Source: Bacillus cereus G9842 (GTDB taxonomy: Bacteria; Bacillota; Bacilli; Bacillales; Bacillaceae_G). Taken from it: a stretch of DNA of 64,000 nt. Location: assembly GCF_000021305.1 (NCBI RefSeq), contig NC_011772.1, positions 5,058,001 through 5,122,000 on the forward strand. Reading direction: 5' to 3'. Under the pieces are notes generated by a model. The model was given only the letters and a program-made list of their open reading frames with translations. It had not been told where the DNA came from and did no database searches. The position numbers and the translations under genes are program-made. Positions 38,089 to 47,687 of the stretch are shown here, piece after piece (the stretch's first letter is position 1; each line of letters opens with the position of its first letter).

Positions 38089-38138
38089 AATGCACTTCCT
38101 CGCTTACGTTCGTCCTGTCACCTTATGACAGATTTCAC

Positions 38139-38504
38139 CTATTGACCTAATTTCTGATCGATAAATGTTGTGTCTATATCCGAACCAAACCATTCTGCCA
38201 ACTTCACTCGTGCCTTATCTTTCACATCTTCATTGACGTATAACGACACCTGTATTAGTGCGGCCGTTAACGCCCCTAAATCATCCGTATAGCCAATTCC
38301 AGCAATGAAATCTGGAATCGCATCAATCGGTGCAATAAAATAAGCAAGTGCTCCAATTACAATAATTTTCACTCGTTTTGGAACATCGGGTCTTTGCAAA
38401 ACGTAAAACAGTAATAAACTTGTATAAATGACCGACTGCCCTGCTTGCTTTGCAACATGTTTTACTTTCTTCCAAAACGCTTCAACTGAAAATTTTTGTT
38501 TCAT
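38139..38504 (-). CDS. YkvA family (DUF1232) protein
   Basis: 121 residues. DUF1232 hallmark: IVIGALAYFIAPIDAIPDFI then GIGYTDDLGALTAAL, the D-x-I-P-D and G-Y-x-D-D motifs. A helical membrane-associated domain of unknown role. ATG 38504 follows GGGAGGC. It is the first gene of a two-gene minus-strand unit. Confidence 0.88.
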   Translation of the reverse strand: MKQKFSVEAFWKKVKHVAKQAGQSVIYTSLLLFYVLQRPDVPKRVKIIVIGALAYFIAPIDAIPDFIAGIGYTDDLGALTAALIQVSLYVNEDVKDKARVKLAEWFGSDIDTTFIDQKLGQ

Positions 38505-39048
38505 GTAAAAGCCTCCCTATTTTTAAAAAGAAATAAGCTACAATATGTTATCAGTAAAAGTTCATGGAAATTACACAAAACCTATCAATGAACTTTCATT
38601 GTAACAAACAAACCAAAAAAGAACAAGTGTTCGTTAATTTTTACACGATTTCCTTCATATAATAGATTTCTAGATAACCCTTATCCATCTTCGTTTCTTA
38701 TTTCTCAACAAAGAAATTTTCACTTCCACTTAACATTCTGCTCTATCTTTGTTATATTTTCTAGTTGACGGACATATAAACGAATGTTAAAGTTTTCTCT
38801 GGTAGTGACAAATCTTATACAAAAAATGTAAAATGTTATAGTGTTTCTCAGAAATGAATTTTGTTGTATAATACAGAAATGACGTTATGCTTATGAGCAA
38901 CAAAAGAAACCAAAAGGGTATGCATAGTTATAGTCGTATATGGGTGAATATAGAACCTTTAATTATGGCCAAGAAAACTATGTATTTTTTATTTTAGCAT
39001 TTTTCGCTCCAAAATCGACCAAGCCTGATAGAGAAAGGGTGGAAATGA
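38505..39048. other. Gene-free stretch upstream of ltaS
   Basis: 544 bp between divergent genes. AAAGTTCAT (38557-38565) and ATGAACTTT (38588-38596) form an imperfect-loop inverted repeat. TATAAT near 38869 in GTTGTATAATACAG may be the ltaS -10 box; no convincing -35 is seen. The 70-codon frame at 38940-39152 overlaps ltaS and looks spurious. Confidence 0.45.
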
Positions 39049-40977
39049 ATGAAAGAAACCTTGAAATCGCAATTTCAAAATGTGCGTTTCACTGTATTCG
39101 TAGCTTTAGCCTTATGGCTGAAAACTTACATTATTACACGCACAAGCTTTGATTTAAAACTTGAATCTTTCATGCAAGAATTCATTTTATTCCTTAGCCC
39201 ATTAGCAGCATCATTACTGCTTGTTGGTCTTGCATTATTTGCAAAAGGGAAAAAACGTAACTATATAGCACTTGGAATTAACTTTGTCTTAACAATCGTT
39301 CTTGTTGGTAACGTAATGTTCTACGGATTCTACAATGACTTCGTTACTTTACCAGTACTCGGACAAACATCTAACTTCGGAAGTTTAGGTTCTAGTGTGA
39401 AAGAATTATTTAACTACAAAATTATTCTTGCATTCGCAGACATTATCGTATTCTTCGTTCTATTGAAGAAAATGAAAAACTTTGCACCTACAGAGCGTGT
39501 AGCACGCCCGATGCGTTCTCTATACTTCGTATCAACAGTTGCTATTTTCTTCGCAAACTTAGGACTTGCAGAAGCTGAACGCCCAGAACTATTAACACGT
39601 TCATTCGACCGCGTTATGCTTGTTAAAAACTTAGGATTATATGTACACCAAGTATACGATCTTGGCTTACAAGCGAAATCAAGTTCACAAAAAGCATTCG
39701 CTGACGGTAGTAAATTACAAGAAACAGAAAACTACGTGAAAACAACACAAAGTAAACCAGATCCAAATATGTTCGGTACTGCAAAAGGGAAAAACGTAAT
39801 TGTTGTCTCTCTTGAGTCATTACAAACATTCTTAATTGGCGCAACAGTTAACGGACAAGAAGTTACACCGTTCTTAAACCAATTTACGAAAGAAAGTTAT
39901 TACTTTGATAACTTCTTCCATCAAACTGGGCAAGGTAAAACATCTGATGCTGAATTCCTAGTAGATACTTCTTTATATCCACTAGACCGCGGTGCTGTAT
40001 TCTTCACACACGGTAACAATGAATATACAGCAACTCCAGAAATTTTACGTCAGCAAGGGTATCACACGTCGGTATTCCACGCAAACAACGCAACATTCTG
40101 GAACCGTAACATTATGTATCCAGCACTTGGTTATGATCGTTACTACAACGAGCTTGATTACAAGATTACGCCGGAAACAAAATTAAACTGGGGATTAAAA
40201 GATATCGAATACTTCGATCAATCTATTGATATGTTGAAAGAAGTGAAGCAACCATTCTATACTCGCTTCCTTACTTTAACGAATCATTACCCATTCACTT
40301 ACGATGACAGTACAAAATTAATCGACGAATATAATTCTGGTGATGGAGTATTTGACCGTTACATGGTAACTGCTCGTTACTTAGACGAAGCAATGAAACA
40401 CTTTATTGAGCGTCTAAAAGCAGAAGGTATTTACGACAACTCAGTAATCGTATTCTACGGTGACCACTACGGTATTTCTGAAAACCATAACCGTGCAATG
40501 GCACAGTTCTTAGGAAAAGAAGAAATCACTGCATTTGACCATATGAACTTACAAAAAACACCGATGTTTATTCACGTTCCAGGTCAAAAAGAAGGTAAAA
40601 CAATTTCGAAACCAACTGGTGAAATTGATATTAAACCAACTATTCTAAACTTACTTGGTGTAGATTCTACAAATGACGTTCGATTCGGTCATGATGTATT
40701 CTCACCTGATAATAAAGGATTTGTTGTTCTTCGTGACGGTAGCTTCATTACAGATAAATACATGTACACAAACAGTACATTCTACGACCGTGCTACTGGC
40801 GAAGTTGTACAATTACCGAAAGAAGAATCTCAACCACTAATTGATCGTGCCCAAAATGAATTGCACATGTCTGATAAAATCATTGAAGGTGACTTACTTC
40901 GCTTCTCTGAAAGTAATAAGATCAAAACTGGTGAAGTAAAAACAGCTATTAAAGAAGAAAAGAAGAGCGCTGAGTAA
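39049..40977 (+). CDS. ltaS: Lipoteichoic acid synthase (LtaS family)
   Basis: 642 residues. Five N-terminal membrane helices (about 13-175) precede an extracellular sulfatase-like domain (about 240-560). The catalytic threonine is Thr298 in GQGKTSDAEF; VVSLESLQTF holds the metal Glu, and FYGDHYGISENHNRAM the metal Asp-His. It polymerises glycerol phosphate from phosphatidylglycerol to build lipoteichoic acid. GAAAGGGTGG precedes ATG 39049. B. cereus group strains carry several paralogues; the number of this one is not known here. Confidence 0.93.
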   Translation: MKETLKSQFQNVRFTVFVALALWLKTYIITRTSFDLKLESFMQEFILFLSPLAASLLLVGLALFAKGKKRNYIALGINFVLTIVLVGNVMFYGFYNDFVTLPVLGQTSNFGSLGSSVKELFNYKIILAFADIIVFFVLLKKMKNFAPTERVARPMRSLYFVSTVAIFFANLGLAEAERPELLTRSFDRVMLVKNLGLYVHQVYDLGLQAKSSSQKAFADGSKLQETENYVKTTQSKPDPNMFGTAKGKNVIVVSLESLQTFLIGATVNGQEVTPFLNQFTKESYYFDNFFHQTGQGKTSDAEFLVDTSLYPLDRGAVFFTHGNNEYTATPEILRQQGYHTSVFHANNATFWNRNIMYPALGYDRYYNELDYKITPETKLNWGLKDIEYFDQSIDMLKEVKQPFYTRFLTLTNHYPFTYDDSTKLIDEYNSGDGVFDRYMVTARYLDEAMKHFIERLKAEGIYDNSVIVFYGDHYGISENHNRAMAQFLGKEEITAFDHMNLQKTPMFIHVPGQKEGKTISKPTGEIDIKPTILNLLGVDSTNDVRFGHDVFSPDNKGFVVLRDGSFITDKYMYTNSTFYDRATGEVVQLPKEESQPLIDRAQNELHMSDKIIEGDLLRFSESNKIKTGEVKTAIKEEKKSAE

Positions 40978-40995
40978 TCTCAGCCTCTTTTTTTA
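40964..40995 (+). terminator. Terminator overlapping the ltaS stop
   Basis: GCTGAGTAATCTCAGC is a hairpin containing the TAA stop, followed by CTC and T7. Confidence 0.7.
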
Positions 40996-41266
40996 TTTTC
41001 TTCCATACAACTGCTTATATTCATTAACTTTAAAATTACATAACCTTTACCAAATATTCACATAGGGTTAATGAAGAATCTCTATAATAAAATATGTAAA
41101 CAAGGTTCTACATATTTCTTACCTCTCATCTTTCGTAAGATCCCTTAAAGAAATGTGTAAATCTCTTGTTTCTACTTTCTTATAATTGTCTTTCAACATG
41201 TTTTGTTTCCATACACAAAGCATTCAACGAGACAATGTCCCTATGAAAGATAGCTACCCTCCTTGT

Positions 41267-41298
41267 GCAGCATTCCATAAGAATGTTGCTTTTTTTTA
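41267..41298 (+). terminator. Intrinsic terminator with no identified upstream gene
   Basis: GCAGCATTC-CATAA-GAATGTTGC followed by T8. It could end a small RNA or leader transcript starting near 41100-41190. Confidence 0.7.
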
Positions 41299-41351
41299 TT
41301 TAAAAGCAGGATTCTCATTTCTTATTTTCGAATTTGTATATACAAAATGCT

Positions 41352-41386
41352 GTAAAGTGAAACTTTAATCAGCCCGTTAATGCGGG
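41352..41386 (+). repeat. bcr1 remnant with internal deletion (copy 4)
   Basis: The left end GTAAAGTGAAACTTTAATCAG is fused directly to the right-end block CCCGTTAATGCGGG; about 120 bp between them are missing. Confidence 0.75.
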
Positions 41387-41535
41387 GGAAATCGTCCTTA
41401 CTTCTCTATGATTTACAAATACATATACGGTCATATATAGAGAATTGCTTACATAAAAATTACTATAGTGATTTTTATCTCGCATGAATGAAAGTTTCAC
41501 GTTATTTACGTACTTACGAAAGGATGGGACGGAAA

Positions 41536-42408
41536 TTGGCATACGAAAAATTTGTACTTTGGAATGATGAAGTTATTGATACAACAAAACAACAAACGTA
41601 CATAGAACTTGAAGAAAGAGGTTTGCAATTCGGAGATGGTGTCTACGAGGTTATTCGCCTATATAAAGGGAATTTTCACTTATTAGATCCGCACATAACA
41701 AGATTATATCGATCCATGGAAGAAGTAGAATTATCGCTCCCTTTCTCAAAAGCTGAACTCATCACTTTACTTTACAAATTAATTGAACGAAACCATTTCC
41801 ACGAAGATGGCACAATTTATTTGCAAGTATCTCGCGGTGTACAAGCTCGCACACATGTATTTTCATATGACACCCCTCCGACAATTTATGCCTATATTAC
41901 AAAAAAAGAAAGACCAGCATTATGGATTGAATATGGTATACGCGCTATATCAGAACCCGATACTCGATGGCTACGCTGTGACATTAAATCATTAAATTTA
42001 TTACCAAACGTACTAGCTGCTACGAAAGCTGAACGTAAAGGCTGTAAAGAGGCACTTCTCATAAGGAATGGTATCGTAACGGAAGGAAGCCATTCCAACT
42101 TCTTTTTAATTAAAAACAGAACTCTTTACACACATCCAGCCAATCACCTTATTCTAAATGGCATTATTCGTCAATATGTCCTTTCTTTAGCGAATACTCT
42201 TCACATTCCTGTACAGGAAGAACTTTTCAGCGTTCGTGACGTTTATCAAGCAGATGAATGCTTTTTTACAGGCACAACGATTGAAATTTTACCAATGACC
42301 CACCTTGATGGAACCGCGATTCAAGATGGGCAAGTTGGGCCTATCACCAAAAAACTGCAAAAATCTTTTAATCAAATCTTGTTACAATCCAATATGGCAT
42401 CTTCTTAA
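41536..42408 (+). CDS. dat: D-amino-acid (D-alanine) transaminase
   Basis: 290 residues from TTG 41536, with AAAGGATGG eight bases before; this gives the usual N-terminus AYEKFVLWNDEVID. Fold-type IV PLP enzyme making D-glutamate and D-alanine for peptidoglycan. Marks: ERGLQFGDGVYEVIRLYKG, YLQVSRGVQARTH, the lysine of CDIKSLNLLPNVLAATKAE that binds PLP, and EGSHSNFFLIKN. It is followed by a terminator at 42457. Confidence 0.93.
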   Translation: MAYEKFVLWNDEVIDTTKQQTYIELEERGLQFGDGVYEVIRLYKGNFHLLDPHITRLYRSMEEVELSLPFSKAELITLLYKLIERNHFHEDGTIYLQVSRGVQARTHVFSYDTPPTIYAYITKKERPALWIEYGIRAISEPDTRWLRCDIKSLNLLPNVLAATKAERKGCKEALLIRNGIVTEGSHSNFFLIKNRTLYTHPANHLILNGIIRQYVLSLANTLHIPVQEELFSVRDVYQADECFFTGTTIEILPMTHLDGTAIQDGQVGPITKKLQKSFNQILLQSNMASS

Positions 42409-42456
42409 ACACGAATAATTTCTGTCCTTTCATATTCAATATATACATTTAAATGG

Positions 42457-42492
42457 AAATCAAGGTGTAAATTTATGCCTTGATTTTTTTTT
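42457..42492 (+). terminator. Terminator after dat
   Basis: AAATCAAGG and CCTTGATTT pair, extended inside through GU pairs, followed by T8. Confidence 0.8.
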
Positions 42493-42508
42493 GTAATCTT
42501 TTTGTCAT
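42492..42508 (+). promoter_or_regulatory. WalR-like box upstream of the SH3/NlpC gene
   Basis: TGTAAT-CTTTT-TGTCAT fits TGTWAH-N5-TGTWAH with one mismatch and lies 21 bp upstream of the -35 box. It overlaps the end of the dat terminator. Confidence 0.45.
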
Positions 42509-42529
42509 ATTCAGATTCCTACATAAGTC

Positions 42530-42558
42530 TTGACAGTAATCGACATGCTCTTTAGAAT
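42530..42558 (+). promoter_or_regulatory. Sigma-A promoter of the SH3/NlpC gene
   Basis: TTGACA (42530-42535), 17-bp spacer, TAGAAT (42553-42558). Confidence 0.75.
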
Positions 42559-42617
42559 TTTTAACAGTTGGTAAATATTTCTTCACTACATTACAGACAG
42601 AAAGGAATCGACAAATT

Positions 42618-44366
42618 ATGAAAAAGTATCTTGCCGGTCTTGCGGCAGTGTCTGTAGCAGGAGGAGCAGCACCTACACTTGATAGTGTTCAAGCTGCACC
42701 TGAACAAAATACACAAAAAGCTGCTACAACTGTCCAAGCTTCTGCATCAAACGACTCATCTTATAAGGTAAACGCGAGCGTATTACATGTTCGTGCGGGA
42801 TCAAGCACTTCTCACGACATCATCTCACGCGTTTATAACGGTCAATCACTAAACGTGATTGGCGAAGAAAATGGTTGGTTCAAAATTAACATTAACGGAA
42901 AAACAGGCTTTGTTAGTGGCGAATTTGTATTAAAAAGTGGAGCAACAAACAACAATGTAAGCACAGGCGGAAACAATAAAGTTACTGCTGATGTATTACG
43001 TGTACGTACAGCTCCTAACACTTCTAGTTCTGTTTCTGGACGTGTATATGCAGGACAAACATTAAACGTAATTGGACAAGAAAATGGTTGGGTGAAAATT
43101 AACCATAATGGACAAGTAGGTTATGTAAGTGGCGAATTCGTATCTGGCGTTTCTTCTAATGCGGGTTCTTCAAACAACAATACGAATAATAACAATAACA
43201 ACCAAGAAGTAAAACCAGCAAGCGGAAACTATACAGTAAATGTATCTTCCCTTCGTGTTCGTACAGGTCCTAGTACTTCTCACACAACTGTAGGTTCTGT
43301 TACAAAAGGACAAGTAGTACAAGTTGTTGGCGAAGTTCAAGATTGGTTCAAAATCAATTACGCAGGACAAACTGCTTATATAAGCAAAGACTACGTAACA
43401 AAAGGCGGTTCTAACGAAAACGTTACAGAAGGCAACAAACAAGAGCAAAACAATAATAATGGAACTATTCAAACTGGCGGTTCTTACGTGGTTAACGCTA
43501 CATCTTTACGTGTTCGTACAGGCCCTGCTGCTTACCATAGTGTAATTGGTGGTGTTTTAAACGGTACAACATTAAACGTAGTTGGATCTGAAAACGGTTG
43601 GTTTAAAGTAAATTACCAAGGAAAAACAGGCTTTGTTAGTAGCGAATTTGTAAAATTCGTTAAAGGTGGTACTACTACTCCTGAGCAACCAAAACAACCT
43701 GAAAAACCTAACCAAGGTGCAATTGGCGACTACTACATTAATGCTTCTGCACTAAATGTACGTAGCGGCGAAGGTACAAATTATAGAATCATAGGTGCAC
43801 TTCCACAAGGACAGAAGGTTCAAGTAATCTCTGAAAACTCTGGATGGAGCAAAATTAACTACAACGGTCAAACTGGTTATATCGGAACACGTTACCTATC
43901 TAAAACACCAGTTGGAGGCGCAGTAGATAATAAGCCTAACAATAACCAAAATAACAATCAAAACAATAACAACAACAACAATAATAATACAGGCAATAAT
44001 AGTGGCGACAGTTCTTCCGTACTTGCATATGCAAAATCAATGCAAGGTGTACCATACGTTTGGGGCGGAACTTCTGCTAACGGCGTAGACTGCAGTGGCT
44101 ACATCTACCATGTATTTAAGAAATCTGGTCATAACATTAGCCGTCAAAGTGTTGCGGGATATTGGAGTAGCCTACCAAAAACTTCAAGTCCACAACCTGG
44201 TGACTTAATTTATTTCCAAAACACTTATAAATCTGGTCCTTCTCACATGGGTATTTACCTTGGGGGCGGATCATTTATCCAAGCTGGAGATAAAGGTGTA
44301 GCAATCGCTTCATTAAGTAACTCTTATTGGAAGAGCCACTTCTTAGGATACACGAAAGCACCTTAA
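42618..44366 (+). CDS. Secreted NlpC/P60 peptidoglycan hydrolase with five SH3 domains
   Basis: 582 residues. Signal peptide with AXA-like site (SVQAAPEQ), then five bacterial SH3 repeats of the type SLRVRTGPSTSHTTVG ... GWFKINYAGQTAYIS (about 50-110, 118-175, 202-260, 285-345, 365-425), linked by Asn-, Pro- and Gln-rich spacers. The C-terminal NlpC/P60 domain has the catalytic Cys in GVDCSGYIYHVF, His in PSHMGIYLG and a third polar residue near FIQAGD. It should cut gamma-D-Glu-meso-Dap bonds in the wall. Resembles EntFM/CwlO-like B. cereus proteins; the exact match is not recognised. Repeats 1-4 are very alike, suggesting recent internal duplication. Confidence 0.93.
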   Translation: MKKYLAGLAAVSVAGGAAPTLDSVQAAPEQNTQKAATTVQASASNDSSYKVNASVLHVRAGSSTSHDIISRVYNGQSLNVIGEENGWFKININGKTGFVSGEFVLKSGATNNNVSTGGNNKVTADVLRVRTAPNTSSSVSGRVYAGQTLNVIGQENGWVKINHNGQVGYVSGEFVSGVSSNAGSSNNNTNNNNNNQEVKPASGNYTVNVSSLRVRTGPSTSHTTVGSVTKGQVVQVVGEVQDWFKINYAGQTAYISKDYVTKGGSNENVTEGNKQEQNNNNGTIQTGGSYVVNATSLRVRTGPAAYHSVIGGVLNGTTLNVVGSENGWFKVNYQGKTGFVSSEFVKFVKGGTTTPEQPKQPEKPNQGAIGDYYINASALNVRSGEGTNYRIIGALPQGQKVQVISENSGWSKINYNGQTGYIGTRYLSKTPVGGAVDNKPNNNQNNNQNNNNNNNNNTGNNSGDSSSVLAYAKSMQGVPYVWGGTSANGVDCSGYIYHVFKKSGHNISRQSVAGYWSSLPKTSSPQPGDLIYFQNTYKSGPSHMGIYLGGGSFIQAGDKGVAIASLSNSYWKSHFLGYTKAP

Positions 44367-44377
44367 TTAATAGTTTC

Positions 44378-44408
44378 AAAGCCTTCTAGTTTACTAGAAG
44401 GCTTTTTT
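44378..44408 (+). terminator. Terminator after the SH3/NlpC gene
   Basis: AAAGCCTTCTAGT and ACTAGAAGGCTTTTTT pair around TT. Confidence 0.9.
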
Positions 44409-44733
44409 GTTACGAGTTCAACACATTACTCCCTTTCCCCTAGTTTCTCTCTACAAAAATAATGTATCCATTCTTCTATTTCATACACTTTATTCTGCAA
44501 AAACAATGCATAACGTTATCATAATGTATATATTTTCATAAAAAACATAACCTATTTCATGTCTATTTATTTTATATGTGTTTTTTTGAAGAATTTTCTT
44601 TTTATTTAAACTTTTCATTAGACGTTTGACCTCCGATGTCCATTATGATAAGTTACTTAAGATGTTATATTCGTAAATGTATAGACAACTGGTTTATACA
44701 CTGTTTTTACTATGAGGAAGGAGCATACACTGC
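44409..44733. other. Leader region of nupC
   Basis: 325 bp without a gene. At 44678-44700 TGTATA and TATACA flank an 11-bp spacer just upstream of the start, a possible operator. No purine riboswitch pattern was found. Confidence 0.4.
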
Positions 44734-45945
44734 ATGAATCTTTTATGGGGAATTGGCGGCGTGATTGGAGTATTAGCAATTGCTTTCTTACTATCTTCCA
44801 ACCGCAAAGCTATTAATTGGCGCACAATTTTAATTGCGCTAGCATTACAAATGTCATTTTCATTTATCGTATTACGATGGGATGCTGGTAAAGCAGGTTT
44901 AAAACACGCTGCTGACGGTGTTCAAGGATTAATTAATTTTTCTTACGAGGGAATTAAGTTCGTTGCTGGGGATTTAGTCAACGCAAAAGGACCTTGGGGA
45001 TTTGTATTCTTTATTCAAGCACTACTTCCAATCGTATTTATTAGTTCATTAGTAGCAATCTTATATCATTTCGGTATTATGCAGAAATTTGTTAGCGTCG
45101 TTGGTGGTGCATTAAGTAAACTTCTTGGAACTTCTAAAGCAGAAAGCTTAAACTCAGTAACGACTGTATTTTTAGGACAAACTGAAGCTCCAATCTTAAT
45201 TAAACCTTACTTAGCACGCTTAACAAATAGTGAATTCTTCACTATTATGGTAAGCGGTATGACAGCTGTTGCCGGATCAGTTCTTGTCGGCTATGCAGCA
45301 ATGGGTATTCCGTTAGAGCACTTATTAGCAGCTGCAATTATGGCAGCTCCATCAAGCTTATTAATTGCGAAACTAATCATGCCAGAGACAGAAAAAGTAG
45401 ATAATAACGTTGAACTTTCTACAGAACGTGAAGACGCAAACGTTATCGACGCAGCTGCACGTGGTGCATCTGAAGGTATGCAACTTGTTATTAACGTAGC
45501 AGCAATGTTAATGGCTTTCATTGCATTAATCGCTTTATTAAATGGTCTATTAGGATTAGTTGGGTCTTTATTCCATATTAAACTTAGCCTTGATTTAATC
45601 TTCGGTTACTTATTATCACCATTTGCAATCTTAATCGGGGTTTCTCCAGGTGAAGCTGTACAAGCAGCAAGCTTTATCGGTCAAAAACTTGCAATCAACG
45701 AATTCGTTGCATACGCAAACTTAGGACCACATATGGCAGAGTTCTCTGACAAAACAAATCTAATTTTAACATTCGCAATCTGTGGATTCGCAAACTTCTC
45801 TTCTATTGCAATTCAATTAGGTGTAACAGGAACGCTAGCTCCTACTCGCCGTAAACAAATTGCACAATTAGGGATTAAAGCAGTTATCGCTGGTACATTA
45901 GCTAACTTCTTAAATGCAGCAGTTGCAGGTATGATGTTCCTATAA
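44734..45945 (+). CDS. nupC: NupC-type concentrative nucleoside transporter
   Basis: 403 residues, CNT family, H+ or Na+-driven nucleoside uptake. It has VFLGQTEAPILIKPYLARLT, AAIMAAPSSLLIAKL, and SFIGQKLAINEFVAYANL then ICGFANFSSIAIQLGVTGTL, the motifs around the nucleoside site. GAAGGAGC precedes ATG 44734. Nucleoside preference is not readable. Confidence 0.93.
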   Translation: MNLLWGIGGVIGVLAIAFLLSSNRKAINWRTILIALALQMSFSFIVLRWDAGKAGLKHAADGVQGLINFSYEGIKFVAGDLVNAKGPWGFVFFIQALLPIVFISSLVAILYHFGIMQKFVSVVGGALSKLLGTSKAESLNSVTTVFLGQTEAPILIKPYLARLTNSEFFTIMVSGMTAVAGSVLVGYAAMGIPLEHLLAAAIMAAPSSLLIAKLIMPETEKVDNNVELSTEREDANVIDAAARGASEGMQLVINVAAMLMAFIALIALLNGLLGLVGSLFHIKLSLDLIFGYLLSPFAILIGVSPGEAVQAASFIGQKLAINEFVAYANLGPHMAEFSDKTNLILTFAICGFANFSSIAIQLGVTGTLAPTRRKQIAQLGIKAVIAGTLANFLNAAVAGMMFL

Positions 45946-45954
45946 ACTTATATA

Positions 45955-45987
45955 GAGTCTTCTCTTTCTCCAAGAGAAGACTTTTTT
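45955..45987 (+). terminator. Terminator after nupC
   Basis: AGTCTTCTCTT and AAGAGAAGACT pair around TCTCC, followed by T6. Confidence 0.88.
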
Positions 45988-46206
45988 CATGCACTCCAAA
46001 CGCCTTTTATGTATCTATCAATCACCTTATCCCAAATATGAGGACATTATGATACAATAATGTTTAAGTCTTTTTATTTTTCTTATGAAAATAGAGATAC
46101 TACTTGTTGTTGCCCTTCAAAAGAATTTAACGACATAGTCAATTTCTTAATAATTGCGCATACTACAAGTATCTATGGATGAAATAGCTTTAAGGAGGAA
46201 AGTTTT

Positions 46207-46962
46207 GTGAAAGATAAGTTCTATAAAATCCTCTCTATGTGGATTCTACAAATTGTATTTTATTTTACTACTGTACATGTGACGAATTATGAGCATGCGC
46301 TCATTTTTACAATAATATACGTAATCGTAAATGTACTATTCTTATTTTTAGCTGATAAAACAGCATTTATTTTCTTCATACTAGGAACCATTATTTCCGT
46401 ATTTTATTTATTTTATCAAGCATGGCTTCATTTATGGAGTACATCAGATCAATGGCAATATATGATTACCCACTTCCTGATGGTAGCTAACTTCTTCATT
46501 GTATATATAACAACTCACCTATTGAAAAAAGTGATTCATGAAAATAAAACTTTAACTGAGCGTGTGAGAACGTTGGAACAATATATTGGAGAATCAAAAT
46601 TATTAACTAGACAAGAATTCGAGAGACGCCAAGCGTTATTAACGACTGCAATGAATCGTCGTAATGAAACAGGCGTTATCGTTTACTTTGATTTCACTTC
46701 CTTTAGTAAATATACGAAGGAAAGTGTTATGGATCGTGTAGCTTCCTTATTAGTTGAAACGGTAAGGAATGATTTTGACCTTGCTGCTGAATATGATGAG
46801 AGTACATTAGTTATTTTATTACAGAACACAAATGAGGCTGGTGCAGATATAGTAATGAACCGTCTACAGCCAAAATTAGAAAAATGGCTTGCAGCTGAAG
46901 CAATCCAAGATATAAAAATTTCACGCGAGCAAATTGGAAACAAAGGACAGACATTGTTATGA
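46207..46962 (+). CDS. Membrane protein with degenerate GGDEF domain (YdaK-like)
   Basis: 251 residues from GTG 46207 (AAGGAGGAAAG in front). Four membrane helices (about residues 8-110), a short coiled segment (VRTLEQYIGESKLL), then a GGDEF-like fold (about 135-245) in which GVIVYFDFTSFSKYTK matches the first beta-hairpin. Where active cyclases carry GGDEF it reads AAEYDESTLVILLQNT, so it cannot make c-di-GMP by the usual chemistry. B. subtilis YdaK is likewise a degenerate GGDEF protein that binds c-di-GMP and switches on the neighbouring glycosyltransferase YdaM. The stop overlaps the next start by 4 bases (ATGA), so the products are probably made in equal amounts. Confidence 0.82.
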   Translation: MKDKFYKILSMWILQIVFYFTTVHVTNYEHALIFTIIYVIVNVLFLFLADKTAFIFFILGTIISVFYLFYQAWLHLWSTSDQWQYMITHFLMVANFFIVYITTHLLKKVIHENKTLTERVRTLEQYIGESKLLTRQEFERRQALLTTAMNRRNETGVIVYFDFTSFSKYTKESVMDRVASLLVETVRNDFDLAAEYDESTLVILLQNTNEAGADIVMNRLQPKLEKWLAAEAIQDIKISREQIGNKGQTLL

Positions 46963-47687
46963 TGACTCTCGTTATACTTCTTTTATTTCTTCTGTTTTGC
47001 GTACTCGTTTTTTGGATCAGTATCACATTTTCAATTAAATATGTACTTATTTTTACGGCCTTTCTATTCTCTGGCTTACTCGTTTACTACTCTTTCTTAA
47101 CAATCGCGGGTTTAATTCACCGAAATAGCAAACGAAAAGATCGTACACTAGAACATTATCCTAGCGTCGATATTTTCATACCTGCCCATAACGAGGGGGT
47201 CGTTATTAAAGATACTTTAGAGGCGATGGCGAAGATTGAATATCCAGGAAAGCTAACTATTTATTTATTAAATGATAACTCTCAAGATGAAACACCTGAA
47301 ATCGGCGATGATTTCGACAAAGCTTATGCTCATATTCGCCACATTCGTGTTCCCTCCGGTGAACCGAAGGGTAAATCACGTGTACTAAACTATGGGCTTA
47401 GTATTTCAGATGGTGAATACTTCTGTGTTTACGATGCAGATAACCAACCTGAACCACACGCACTGCGAATGCTTGTAGAGCACGCTGAAACAACTGAAGA
47501 TGCGGTTGGAGCAGTTGGACACGTTCGTACTGTAAATGAAAAAAGAAACTGGCTGACGCGAATGATTTCGCTAGAATTTCAAATCTTCCAGCTCCTTATG
47601 CAATCTGGACGCTGGTTACTATTCCAAACGGGTTCACTGACAGGAACAAACATGCTTCTTCGTCGCTCTGCACTAGATGAGCTTGGT
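46959..47687 (+). CDS. Processive family-2 glycosyltransferase, exon 1 (YdaM-like, interrupted)
   Basis: First 243 codons. Two N-terminal membrane helices, then VDIFIPAHNEGVVIKDTLEA, LLNDNSQDET and YDADNQPEPHALRML (the DxD-type metal site) and TGTNMLLRRSALDELG. The frame then enters a group II intron and runs 19 codons further to a stop at 47747. The rest of the enzyme resumes at 50216. Spliced product: 433 residues, about the length of B. subtilis YdaM. It is expected to build an exopolysaccharide under c-di-GMP control with the upstream GGDEF-like protein. Confidence 0.88.

Larger units (their letters stand above)
40978..41535. other. Gap before dat, holding an orphan terminator and a bcr1 remnant
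   Basis: No credible CDS. It holds a terminator at 41267 with no gene before it and a deleted bcr1 copy at 41352. The 60-codon frame at 41186-41368 ends in the bcr1 remnant and shows no family features. Confidence 0.45.

Noticed and set aside
41186..41368. 60-codon open frame
   Set aside because: It crosses a terminator and ends in a bcr1 remnant; no ribosome site or family pattern.
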